From the NCBI GenBank assembly GCA_002346225.1, contig DDYY01000054.1:1-37320 (forward strand): a DNA stretch of 37,320 nt. Direction: 5' to 3'. A model generated the notes under the pieces. The model worked only from the letters and a program-made list of their open reading frames with translations, was not told the DNA's origin and did no database searches. This DNA is from Bacteroidetes bacterium UBA3022 (GTDB taxonomy: Bacteria; Bacteroidota; Bacteroidia; Chitinophagales; BACL12). The position numbers and the translations under genes were made by a program. Below, piece by piece: positions 24,926 through 33,349 of this stretch (positions within the stretch are counted from its first letter, which is position 1; each line of letters begins with the position of its first letter).

Positions 24926-25159
24926 ATGGCACGAGTATGTGATTTAACAGGAAAAAAGACAATCAGTGGGAACAATGTATCTCACTCGAACAGGAAGTCG
25001 AAGAGGAAGTTTTACCCGAATCTGCAAACCAAGCGTTTCTATATCCCTGAAGAGGGTCGCTGGGTTACGCTGAAGGTGGCTGCTTCTACTTTGAAGACCA
25101 TCAACAGAAAGGGCATCACTGCCTACATCAATGAATTGTACAAAGAAGGAAAGCTGTAA
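24926..25159 (+). CDS. rpmB: 50S ribosomal protein bL28
   Basis: A 77-residue basic protein of the large ribosomal subunit. MARVCDLTGKKTISGNNVSHSNRK and KRKFYPNLQTKRFYIPEEGRWV are the family's characteristic segments, and the C-terminal ASTLKTINRKGITAYI is also typical. ATG 24926 gives the correct N-terminus; an in-frame TTG at 24896 lies within the promoter and is rejected. First gene of a bL28-bL33-DUF4295 transcript. Confidence 0.97.
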   Translation: MARVCDLTGKKTISGNNVSHSNRKSKRKFYPNLQTKRFYIPEEGRWVTLKVAASTLKTINRKGITAYINELYKEGKL

Positions 25160-25169
25160 ATAATAAGCC

Positions 25170-25358
25170 ATGGCAAAGAAATCAAAAGGCGTAAGGATAC
25201 AGGTAATTCTGGAGTGCACAGAACAGAAGCACACAGATATCCCCGGCATCAGCAGGTATATTACTACCAAAAACAGGCGGAACACGCCCGATCGTATTGA
25301 ATTGAAGAAGTTCAATCCGTACATGAAAAAAGTAACGCTTCACAAAGAAATTAAATAA
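25170..25358 (+). CDS. rpmG: 50S ribosomal protein bL33
   Basis: A 62-residue large-subunit protein: MAKKSKGVRIQVILECTE, then SRYITTKNRRNTPDRIELKKF and the final YMKKVTLHKEIK. Of the zinc-ribbon cysteines only one (in LECTE) remains, so this is a zinc-independent (C-minus) type, as common in Bacteroidota. It lies ten bases after rpmB and two bases before the DUF4295 gene. Confidence 0.96.
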   Translation: MAKKSKGVRIQVILECTEQKHTDIPGISRYITTKNRRNTPDRIELKKFNPYMKKVTLHKEIK

Positions 25359-25360
25359 CA

Positions 25361-25534
25361 ATGGGAAAGGTCAGTAAGAACGCCCGGGTAGGTAAGGGTA
25401 AAATTTCCGGAGGTGGTAAAGAAATGGTGAAAATCATTGTTACCGAAAAATCACCCAAAACCGGAGCCTATATCTTTAAGGAACGCATTGTGCACAAAGA
25501 CAAAGTGCAGGATGTGCTGAAAGGCAATGCCTGA
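25361..25534 (+). CDS. DUF4295 protein, likely Bacteroidota-specific ribosomal protein
   Basis: A 57-residue, strongly basic protein too short for a 60-codon cut-off. Its core VKIIVTEKSPKTGAYIFKER, followed by HKDKVQDVLKG, matches the DUF4295 family, which in Bacteroidota sits directly after rpmB and rpmG. I recall that the Flavobacterium johnsoniae ribosome structure revealed an extra large-subunit protein named bL38, encoded in this context; the equation with DUF4295 is from memory and should be verified. The N-terminal part (GKVSKNARVGKGKISGGGKE) is lysine/glycine-rich and probably disordered off the ribosome. The gene ends 20 bases before a terminator. Confidence 0.88.
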   Translation: MGKVSKNARVGKGKISGGGKEMVKIIVTEKSPKTGAYIFKERIVHKDKVQDVLKGNA

Positions 25535-25553
25535 TAGCCCTGCCTTTAATGAA

Positions 25554-25588
25554 TAAAAAGCTTCTATATGCTATAGAGGCTTTTTTTG
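25554..25588 (+). terminator. intrinsic terminator after the ribosomal-protein genes
   Basis: AAGCTTCTATA, loop TGC, TATAGAGGCTT (one G-T wobble), then seven T's. It lies between the DUF4295 gene and ftsY; partial readthrough would feed ftsY, which has no obvious promoter. Confidence 0.85.
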
Positions 25589-25613
25589 TTTAAACCAGCT
25601 TCAATACGAACAA

Positions 25614-26570
25614 ATGGCATTATTTGGTTTCTTTAATAAAGAGAAGAAGGAAGACCTGGATAAGGGGCTGGAGAAAACGCGTGAAGGCATATTCTCCAGG
25701 ATTTCCAGAGCGGTAGCAGGTAAGAGCAAAGTAGACGATGCATTTCTCGACGAACTGGAAGAGATTTTAATCAGCAGCGATGTTGGTCTGGATACTACAG
25801 TTAAAATCATAGATCGCCTGCAGGAACGGGTTGCCAGAGATAAGTTCCTTAATGTGGAAGAGCTGCAGGGAATCCTCCGCAGTGAAATTGTAAAGCTGCT
25901 GTCTGAAAGCAATACACCCGATTATGATTCTTTTCAATTGCCGGAAGACAAAAAGCCCTACATCATATTGGTAGTAGGAGTGAATGGTGTGGGCAAAACC
26001 ACCACCATAGGAAAACTCGCCAGTCAGTTCCACAACCAGGGTAAGAAAGTCCTGCTGGGCGCAGGGGATACATTTCGTGCAGCAGCCATTGATCAATTGG
26101 GCATCTGGGCGGACCGTGTTGGTGTGCCCATTGTAAAGCACAGCATGGGCTCGGATCCTGCTGCTGTTGCTTTTGATACCGTGAAAACAGCTAAAGCTAA
26201 AGATGTAGATGTGGTGCTGATTGATACTGCAGGCCGCCTGCACAATAAGGTCAATCTCATGAATGAGCTGAGCAAAATCAAGCGGGTGGTACAGAAAGAA
26301 TATCCCGATGCTCCACATGAAGTGTTGCTGGTACTGGATGCATCCACCGGACAAAATGCGCTGGAACAAGCCCGGCAGTTCACCGCAGCTACAGAGGTAA
26401 CCGCGCTGGCACTCACCAAATTAGATGGCACCGCCAAAGGAGGTGTTGTGCTGGGCATTGCCGACCAGTTTAAGATTCCAGTAAAATATATTGGCGTTGG
26501 CGAACAGGTGCATCAGCTGCAGGTGTTCAATAAGGAGGCATTTGTAAATGCATTATTTGGGGATAAGTAA
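25614..26570 (+). CDS. ftsY: signal recognition particle receptor FtsY
   Basis: A 318-residue SRP-family GTPase that receives ribosome-SRP complexes at the inner membrane. After an N domain (1-100) come the G-motifs: GVNGVGKTT (122-130), GDTFRAAA (151-158), DTAGR (204-208) and TKLDGTAKGG (268-277). There is no long acidic N-terminal extension as in Escherichia coli; the short MALFGFFNKEKKED start may serve as the membrane-binding amphipathic helix. It is followed two bases later by rimO. Confidence 0.97.
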   Translation: MALFGFFNKEKKEDLDKGLEKTREGIFSRISRAVAGKSKVDDAFLDELEEILISSDVGLDTTVKIIDRLQERVARDKFLNVEELQGILRSEIVKLLSESNTPDYDSFQLPEDKKPYIILVVGVNGVGKTTTIGKLASQFHNQGKKVLLGAGDTFRAAAIDQLGIWADRVGVPIVKHSMGSDPAAVAFDTVKTAKAKDVDVVLIDTAGRLHNKVNLMNELSKIKRVVQKEYPDAPHEVLLVLDASTGQNALEQARQFTAATEVTALALTKLDGTAKGGVVLGIADQFKIPVKYIGVGEQVHQLQVFNKEAFVNALFGDK

Positions 26571-26572
26571 TT

Positions 26573-27889
26573 ATGAAAGCGAAAGGCAGCACCAAGGAAA
26601 AGGTAAACATCATAACGCTGGGTTGTTCTAAAAACCTCGTAGACAGCGAAGTGCTGCTCACTCAACTGAAAGCCAACGATGTGGATGTAGCCCATCAATC
26701 TGAAGAAGAGGCGGGCATTATCGTCATCAATACATGCGGTTTTATTGATAGGGCTAAGCAGGAAAGCATTGATACCATTCTGCAATATGCCGATGCCAAA
26801 GCCAATGGCGAAATACAAAAGCTTTACGTTACCGGCTGCTTGTCGCACAGGTATAAAGACGAATTGCGACTGGAAATTCCGGAAGTAGACGCATGGTTCG
26901 GTACTATGGAGTTACCGGCCTTGCTGGAGCGGTTCAAAGCTGATTACAAGCATGAACTGCTGGGGGAGAGGGTGACTACCACCGCCAGTCATTATGCCTA
27001 TCTGAAGATATCGGAAGGTTGTAACCGCACTTGTTCCTTTTGCGCTATACCGCTCATGAGAGGTGGCCATCGCAGCCGTCCCATGGAGGAACTGGTGCAG
27101 GAAGCCAAAAACCTTGCCCGCAACGGCGTTAAAGAGCTGATGCTGATTGCGCAGGAGCTGACTTATTACGGGCTGGACATCTATAAAAAACGGGCACTAT
27201 CTGAATTGCTGGATAAATTATCGGCTGTGGAAGGCATTGAATGGATACGCCTGCATTATGCCTATCCTTCCAAGTTTCCGCTTGAAGTGATCGATACCAT
27301 TGCAGCCCATCCTACTATCTGCAATTATCTCGACATTCCGCTGCAACACGGCAGCAATCGCATGCTGGAGCGTATGAAGCGGCAAATTACCCGGGAAGAG
27401 ACGGAAGCCCTGATACATGCCATTCGCGAAAAACTGCCTTCCATTGCCATCAGAACGACCATGCTGGTTGGATTCCCTGGCGAAACGGAAGAGGATATCG
27501 ACGAACTGATTGATTTTGTGGAACGCATGCGCTTTGACAGGCTGGGCGTTTTCACCTACTCTCATGAAGAAGGTACCAGTGGCTATGCGCTGGAGGATGA
27601 TGTTCCTGAAGAGGTGAAGCAGGAACGCGCTGCGCGCCTGATGGAAGTGCAGCAATCCATTTCTGAAGAAATCAATAATCAAAAGGTAGGTAAGGTTTAT
27701 AAAACGTTGATAGACACCATAGAAAGTGGCTATTTTGTGGGTAGGACAGAGGCCGATTCTCCTGAGGTGGACAATGAAGTGCTGATTCCTGCCGATAAAT
27801 TCTTTCTGCGTGTGGGAGATTTTGCCCAAATTCGCATTACTGCCGCTGATGCATTCGATTTGTACGGCGAACCAGTACCAGCAGCATGA
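26573..27889 (+). CDS. rimO: ribosomal protein uS12 methylthiotransferase RimO
   Basis: A 438-residue radical SAM enzyme that adds a methylthio group to the conserved aspartate of ribosomal protein uS12. N-terminal cluster cysteines are C18 (LGCSKNLVDSE), C55 (NTCGFID) and C89 (TGCLSHRY). The radical SAM cluster is C150, C154, C157 in EGCNRTCSFCAIP, followed by MRGGHRSRP and the TTMLVGFPGETEED segment. The C-terminal TRAM domain starts near residue 372 (GKVYKTLIDTIE). The LGCSKN start and the arrangement distinguish it from MiaB. It overlaps bshC by four bases (ATGA), so a ribosome-modifying enzyme and a thiol-biosynthesis gene are translationally coupled. Confidence 0.96.
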   Translation: MKAKGSTKEKVNIITLGCSKNLVDSEVLLTQLKANDVDVAHQSEEEAGIIVINTCGFIDRAKQESIDTILQYADAKANGEIQKLYVTGCLSHRYKDELRLEIPEVDAWFGTMELPALLERFKADYKHELLGERVTTTASHYAYLKISEGCNRTCSFCAIPLMRGGHRSRPMEELVQEAKNLARNGVKELMLIAQELTYYGLDIYKKRALSELLDKLSAVEGIEWIRLHYAYPSKFPLEVIDTIAAHPTICNYLDIPLQHGSNRMLERMKRQITREETEALIHAIREKLPSIAIRTTMLVGFPGETEEDIDELIDFVERMRFDRLGVFTYSHEEGTSGYALEDDVPEEVKQERAARLMEVQQSISEEINNQKVGKVYKTLIDTIESGYFVGRTEADSPEVDNEVLIPADKFFLRVGDFAQIRITAADAFDLYGEPVPAA

Positions 27890-29487
27890 GCCCGTTTCAA
27901 ATCCATCCATTACCATTTGCAGCTACCCGCAGGTTTTCAGGACTGTTATTAGACTACCTTTCCGGCAAACCGCAATTAGATCCTTTTTATACCTATAAGC
28001 CGGAGGCTGCATCCTTTTCCAGGGCATTAACCAGGAAAACATTTACGCAACAACAACGAGACCTTTTAACAAAGGTGCTTCAAGAACAATATCAGGGTAC
28101 CCAACTAACAGAAAAAGTAGCCGACAACATAGCTGCTTTTGCCGTCGAAAACACTTTCTGCGCCGTTACGGCGCACCAGCTTAATGTGCTTACGGGCCCT
28201 TTATATGTTATTTATAAAGCACAGTCAGTCATTGATTTATGCAATCTTGTTGAACAAGAAAATGAAGGATGCAAGATGGTGCCTGTCTTTTGGCTGGGAA
28301 GCGAAGACCACGATCTTCCTGAAATCAATCATATAGATTTGGCGGGAAGTCATATCGAGTGGAATACCCAGCAGCAGGGACCGGCGGGCCGGATGCAAAC
28401 AGCCGGTATGGAGGAAATGATTCGGGAGGTGCAGGCAGCTACGGGACACCACGTGCTGGCGAAAGAATGGCTGGATACGGCCCTGAAAGCCTATCGGGAA
28501 GCGAATAATCTTACCGCTGCAACCAGAACGCTTTTACATTCCTTATTTGGTGAGCAGGGGCTGGTTGTCATTGATGGTGATCATCCGGCACTCAAAGCGC
28601 AATTCGCCTCGGTTATGGTGGCGGAGATACAGGAAGGAGTAGCCGGGAGGCTGGCAAAACAAACCAGTGCAGACCTCGCCGAACACTACGGAGCGCAGGC
28701 ATATGTCCGCGATATCAATCTTTTTTACATGCAGGATGGACTGCGGGAGCGGATTGAACGGCAGGGCGATTCCTACAGCGTGCTGCATACCGATCTTGTC
28801 TTCTCGCAGCAGGAACTCATCGAAGCCATCCAAAAACAACCCGAGGCATTCAGTCCCAATGTGATACTTCGTCCCTTGTACCAGCAAATGGTGCTGCCCT
28901 CTCTGGCATATGTCGGTGGTGGGGGCGAACTGGCTTACTGGCTCCAGCTAAAAGGCATTTTTGACCATTTTGAAACAGATTTTCCCATACTATTACTGCG
29001 CAGTTCAGTCATGGTTGTGGGCAGGAAAGTGGCGCATCGCATGCAACGACTTTCTGTTTCCAACGAAGCTGTTTTCCAATCGGAGCAGGAATTGGTGCAA
29101 CATCTGCTACAGCATACAGGTAATCCGGGTATGTCATTCGATGCTGAAAAAGAGCGGATTACGGCCCTTTTTGAAGACCTGAAACAATCGGTGGCAAAGC
29201 TGGACCCAACCTTGGAAAAAGCTGCCATAGCTGCCGGTGTCCGGGCTGTACAGCAACTCGAAAAGCTGGAAAAAAAGGCCTTTAGAGCAGCTAAGCGGCG
29301 ATCCTTAACGGAGCTGAATCAGTTGCAATTTATCATGGATGACCTTTTCCCCGCCGGGCATTTGCAGGAAAGGCACTATAATGTAACCGAAATGTTCGCC
29401 AGATACGGGAATGATTTTCTCCGCCAGCTGGAAGGGAAATTGAATCCGCTGCAACACGCATTTCTGATTTTCGAAGAAGGCGCGTAA
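27886..29487 (+). CDS. bshC: bacillithiol biosynthesis cysteine-adding enzyme BshC
   Basis: A 533-residue protein matching the putative cysteine ligase of bacillithiol synthesis, which joins cysteine to GlcN-malate. Strong family segments are the N-terminal FSGLLLDYLSGKPQLDPFYTY, in two parts, then VTAHQLNVLTGPLYVIYKAQS, VPVFWLGSEDHDLPEINHI and LAYVGGGGELAYWLQLKGIF. A long coiled coil (about 420-480) precedes the C-terminal domain (LFPAGHLQERHYNVTEMFA). The window carries the bacilliredoxin-like ytxJ but not bshA or bshB. It starts in overlap with rimO and ends 110 bases before the sensor-kinase locus. Confidence 0.95.
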   Translation: MSPFQIHPLPFAATRRFSGLLLDYLSGKPQLDPFYTYKPEAASFSRALTRKTFTQQQRDLLTKVLQEQYQGTQLTEKVADNIAAFAVENTFCAVTAHQLNVLTGPLYVIYKAQSVIDLCNLVEQENEGCKMVPVFWLGSEDHDLPEINHIDLAGSHIEWNTQQQGPAGRMQTAGMEEMIREVQAATGHHVLAKEWLDTALKAYREANNLTAATRTLLHSLFGEQGLVVIDGDHPALKAQFASVMVAEIQEGVAGRLAKQTSADLAEHYGAQAYVRDINLFYMQDGLRERIERQGDSYSVLHTDLVFSQQELIEAIQKQPEAFSPNVILRPLYQQMVLPSLAYVGGGGELAYWLQLKGIFDHFETDFPILLLRSSVMVVGRKVAHRMQRLSVSNEAVFQSEQELVQHLLQHTGNPGMSFDAEKERITALFEDLKQSVAKLDPTLEKAAIAAGVRAVQQLEKLEKKAFRAAKRRSLTELNQLQFIMDDLFPAGHLQERHYNVTEMFARYGNDFLRQLEGKLNPLQHAFLIFEEGA

Positions 29488-29597
29488 ATCGTAACTTTAC
29501 CAAGAGCCATTATTGCATTGAGTGACTTTATACTGTCACAAAACAATGTTAATAAACTTAATTATTGGATGTTAATAAGGGAAATTTGTAGCCTCGG

Positions 29598-32500
29598 ATG
29601 GAATCCCCACTGGAATTTAAGAAGCTGACTGACAAATTCAGAGGGTTCGACAAGTTGAATCTTGCCGTGGCACTCGTAGATATTTCCTTTAAGGTCATTC
29701 ATCATAATAATGGTTTCTTGCGTCAATTTCAATCGACGGAAGAAACCGGCAGTATGGCACGGCTCGACCAGATTTTCAGCAACTTCGATCAGAAGCTGGA
29801 TGCACTGAAGCAGGCGGGTTTACTGAGTGGCCATCTCCTGAATTTTGTTATTCCCGGCGTTAAGCAACGCAATATCGAAAGGTATTACGATCTGCAGGTT
29901 AGTCGCCTGGATCCTGAAGTAGACTTATTCGACGGATTTTCCATTTCTTTTATTGATGTTTCGGACCGTGAGCGTGAGCTGGTAAAGCTCCGCGAGACCA
30001 GTGAGCACCACGAAAAGTTCATCAAAACCACATCAGGTGTAATGATTCACCGCGATGGGAAAATCGTTTACGTCAATGACCAGGGCCTGAAAATGATCAG
30101 GGCTGCCGGCGCAGAGGACATTATTGGAAGAAATGTAATGGATTTCGTGTCGGAAGGGTTCAAGACCATTGCCATGGAACGCATCCGGCAAATGACTGAA
30201 ACCAATATGCCCGTCGAGCCGATTGAAGAAATTTTCATCAGAGAGGATAAGACCACTTTCGCGGGAGAGATTTTTGCCTATCCCGTTCATTTTCAGGGGC
30301 TTCCTGCAATAAAGGTTATTATCAATGACGTTTCCTCGCGAAAAGAGGCAGAGGATCAGCTGCGCAAGAGTGAAAAAAAATATGCAACACTGGTCAACCA
30401 TGTACAGGACGTAATCTTTCAGACCGATACCGATGCGAAAATTACTTTCCTGAACGACGCCTGGTTCGACCTGACAGGCTTTGAAGTGCAGGATGCGATT
30501 GGGAAGTCCATACTGGATTTTCTGGAGGAGACCGATAACAAGAGCACGGAATTATATACCCGTATCAGAAGGTTGCTGATGCTGGGCATTGCCACACATG
30601 AGCGCGACTTAAAAATTCAAACGGCCGAAGAGGGAAGCAAATACATCCAGGTTAAATTCTCTGCCATCTACAATGACGAGCATTCCATCGTAGGTATTTC
30701 AGGAATGATCATTGACATCCACGCCCGGAAATCCGCCGAGCTGGAGTTGTAAAAACTTGAAAACAGTCTTCGGAAACAACAACGCATTTACCTGAAACTG
30801 GCCAAGTCGCAGGTATTAAACGGAGATGATTTTAATGCCGCTGTGCGTTTAATTGCCAAAACCTCCGCCGAGGTGATGCACCTGGACAGGGTGAATATCT
30901 GGAGGCTGAACAAAGAGGATGGAAGTCTTGTCTGCCTTTGCAACTTCGATGATGCTACGAAGTCCTTCTCCGACGAAGGATTGACCATTTACAACTTTCA
31001 CAATTACTTGACGTTGGTACGGGAAGAGCGGGTTTTGAATGCCGATGATGCCCTGACCGATTCGCGTATGCGTGATTTTCTGGATAGTTATATCATCCCC
31101 TCCGGAATCAAATCGATGATGGATGCCGGAATTTTTATCGGTGACGAAATGTGGGGCTTCATTTGTTTCGACATGGTCGACTCCAAACGGCACTGGTCGG
31201 TGGAAGACCGTACGTTCGCTTCCAACCTGGCCGATATGATCAGCATCGCATGGGTAACCAGTGAGAAAAAAGCTACTACCGAAGCGTTGAATAAGTCGGA
31301 ACAGCTCAATTCTACATTGCTCAACAATGCAGGTGATGCTATTCTATTAATTAGTCCGGAAGGGATTATCGAACAAGTCAATAAAATGGCTTGTATACTT
31401 AGCGGCTATCAAAGAGAGGAGCTGATAGGCGCATCCATGAACGGATTTATCCCGGAGCGATTCAGAAAAGACGGGTTTCTCGGTATTGAAGGATTTACCT
31501 CGGGCACACCGGTTAATAAAAACAGGTTTATCAATACCAGCGATGGCGGCGAACGGCTTATGGAAGTTACAGCCACCCGACTGGAAGATGGGAAGGTGCT
31601 TACCATTCTCAGGGATATAACGGAAAGGGCCGAGCAGCAGAAAGCACTGAAGGAAAGCGAAACCCGACTGGATCTGGCACTGAAGGGCGCTGATCTGGGT
31701 ACCTGGGATTACTATATCAAGGAAGATAGAATCATTCACAACAGAAGGTGGGCGGAAATGCTGGGTTATAATTTTGAGATAACCACGGTCAATGAGCAGT
31801 TCTGGGAAAAATTCGTGCACCCTGCTGATATTGAACCCGCAAATATTGCCTTCGACAAGCATATTAGAGGAGAAACACCGCGCTATGAGGCTACCATTCG
31901 GATGCTGTCCAGTTCAGGTGAATGGAGATGGATTCTGGATAAAGGAAAGATTGTGTAGTGGGACGAAAATGGAGAGCCGGTAAGGGCTTCCGGTATTCAT
32001 CAGGATGTTACTGCACTGAAATCTTATGAAAAAGAGATCAAGAACCAGCGCTTGTTCCTGCAGCAAATCATCAATGCTATTCCATACCCCTTGTATGTGA
32101 AGAACATCAACGAAGAGTTCGTACTCATCAACAACTCTTTTGCAGAGTTTCTGGGAGTGGACAGGCAGGAAGTGCTGCAATATAAATTCAACAAGAAAAC
32201 AGCCTTTGATGAAACCAAGCTGAAGCTGTTTGAGCCGGATTACGAGATTTATCTCACCCGGAAACCTATGCATTTCAGCGAGCACGAGCTCATCAATTCC
32301 ACCACAGGGAAGCGCCATTGGCTGCAAACTATCAAAGTGCCGTTGCACGACAGCGATGGTAACTTGTATGAAATCCTATCGGTCTCCACGGATATTACAG
32401 AAGTAAAGGAAAGGGAGCTGAGACTCATTGCCGGCAGAGAGGTGATGGAGAATAAGCTGAGCGCACGGACCTCCATGTTGGAACAATCCAACAATGAAAT

Positions 32501-33161
32501 AGAAACCTTCAATTACTCTGTTTCTCACGATTTAAGAACACCCCTCAGAACCATTGATATCTTCGCCTACTTTCTAGAGAAAAACTATGCGGATAAGCTT
32601 GATCAGGAGGGTAAGGAAAACATCCAGCAGATACGCAGCAGTATCACTAAGATGACCACCCTCATCGATAACCTGCTTATCTATATCAGAATGGGTAAGA
32701 CCGAGGTGAAGAAAGAATCTATTGCACTCAAAGAATTACTCGATGAGGTGATAAAAGAAGTTGGAAAAATCAGTGACATCAGAAATGTGGAATTTAAGTT
32801 TGAAGAGATGCCACCGGTCAAAGCCGACAGGATGATGCTGAAACAGGGGTTATTCAACCTATTGTCCAACGCAGTGAAATTTACCTCTACCAGAAAAGCA
32901 CCGCAAGTTATTATAAGAGGAGCCGTGGAAAATGGGTTCAGCATTATTCAAATCAAGGATAATGGTGTGGGTTTCAGCATGGAATACAAAGACAAATTAT
33001 TCAAGGCGTTCAAGCGTCTGCACAGTGAGGAGCATTTCGAGGGCACTGGTGTAGGGCTGGCCATTGTTGAAAAAATTATCAGCCGACACAAGGGGCAGAT
33101 ATGGGCAGAAAGCGTCCTGAATACATCCACCACCTTTTTTATTAAGCTACCTATTGATTAA
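29598..33161 (+). pseudogene. giant multi-PAS/GAF sensor histidine kinase broken by two in-frame stops
   Basis: One continuous frame of 1,187 codons is interrupted by TAA at 30750-30752 (codon 385) and TAG at 31956-31958 (codon 787), with no frameshift. Domains in order are: three N-terminal PAS-like modules (about 10-125, 130-250, 258-384), a GAF domain (about 405-550), then PAS modules at about 565-690, 695-805 and 820-935. A HisKA domain with phospho-acceptor H977 (SVSHDLRTPLR) and a HATPase_c domain (NLLSNAVKFT, DNGVGF, GTGVGLAIV) follow. Both stops fall inside otherwise normal sequence: the first in the coiled-coil linker AELEL*KLENSLRKQQ, the second in the PAC motif GKIV*WDENGEPVR. There is no transmembrane segment, so the kinase would be cytoplasmic. 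Without readthrough, only a 384-residue PAS fragment is made from ATG 29598; the later parts have no good start (GTG 30843, TTG 32052). No response regulator is nearby. Confidence 0.85.
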
Positions 33162-33182
33162 TCATTTTTTCGCTTAATTTTG
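33154..33182 (+). promoter_or_regulatory. predicted promoter of tRNA-Leu
   Basis: TTG (33154-33156), 18-base spacer and a perfect TAnnTTTG (TAATTTTG, 33175-33182), 23 bases before the mature tRNA 5' end. The -33 element lies inside the end of the kinase locus. Confidence 0.55.
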
Positions 33183-33205
33183 TGCCTCGCTAAGCGCGTT
33201 CTACT

Positions 33206-33289
33206 GCCGAGATGGTGAAACTGGTAGACACGCACGTTTCAGAGGCGTGTGGCCGTGAGGCTGTGAGGGTTCGACTCCCTCTCTCGGCA
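33206..33289 (+). tRNA. tRNA-Leu (anticodon CAG)
   Basis: An 84-base class II tRNA. The acceptor stem is GCCGAGA/TCTCGGC with discriminator A. The D arm contains GGTAGACA, and the anticodon arm CACGT-TTCAGAG-GCGTG reads CAG for CUG codons. A long variable arm (TGGCCGTGAGGCTGT region) and a T arm with GGTTCGACTCC follow. CCA is not encoded. It is followed directly by a terminator. Confidence 0.96.
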
Positions 33290-33290
33290 C

Positions 33291-33322
33291 AAAAGGTAAC
33301 AGGAAACTGTTACCTTTTTTTT
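33291..33322 (+). terminator. intrinsic terminator of tRNA-Leu
   Basis: AAAAGGTAACAG, GAAA tetraloop (33303-33306), CTGTTACCTTTT and further T's. Symmetric enough also to stop the minus-strand hutI-channel operon, whose stop codon is at 33350. Confidence 0.9.
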
Positions 33323-33349
33323 ATGCTGTTCCAATTGGCGCAATGCCGG

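Noticed and set aside
27218..27916. Long antisense frame (232 codons) opposite rimO and the start of bshC
   Set aside because: Lies wholly opposite two well-conserved genes; its translation is Cys/His/Phe-rich with no motif, typical of an antisense shadow.
30750..31958. Stop-codon reassignment in this organism
   Set aside because: TAA and TAG terminate other genes normally in the window, for example the exonuclease (TAG) and many TAA ends.
29598..33161. Three independent genes (29598-30752, 30843-31958, 32052-33161)
   Set aside because: All lie in the same frame, sequence between them is open and homologous, the later ones begin at GTG/TTG inside domains, and the second stop cuts a PAC motif.
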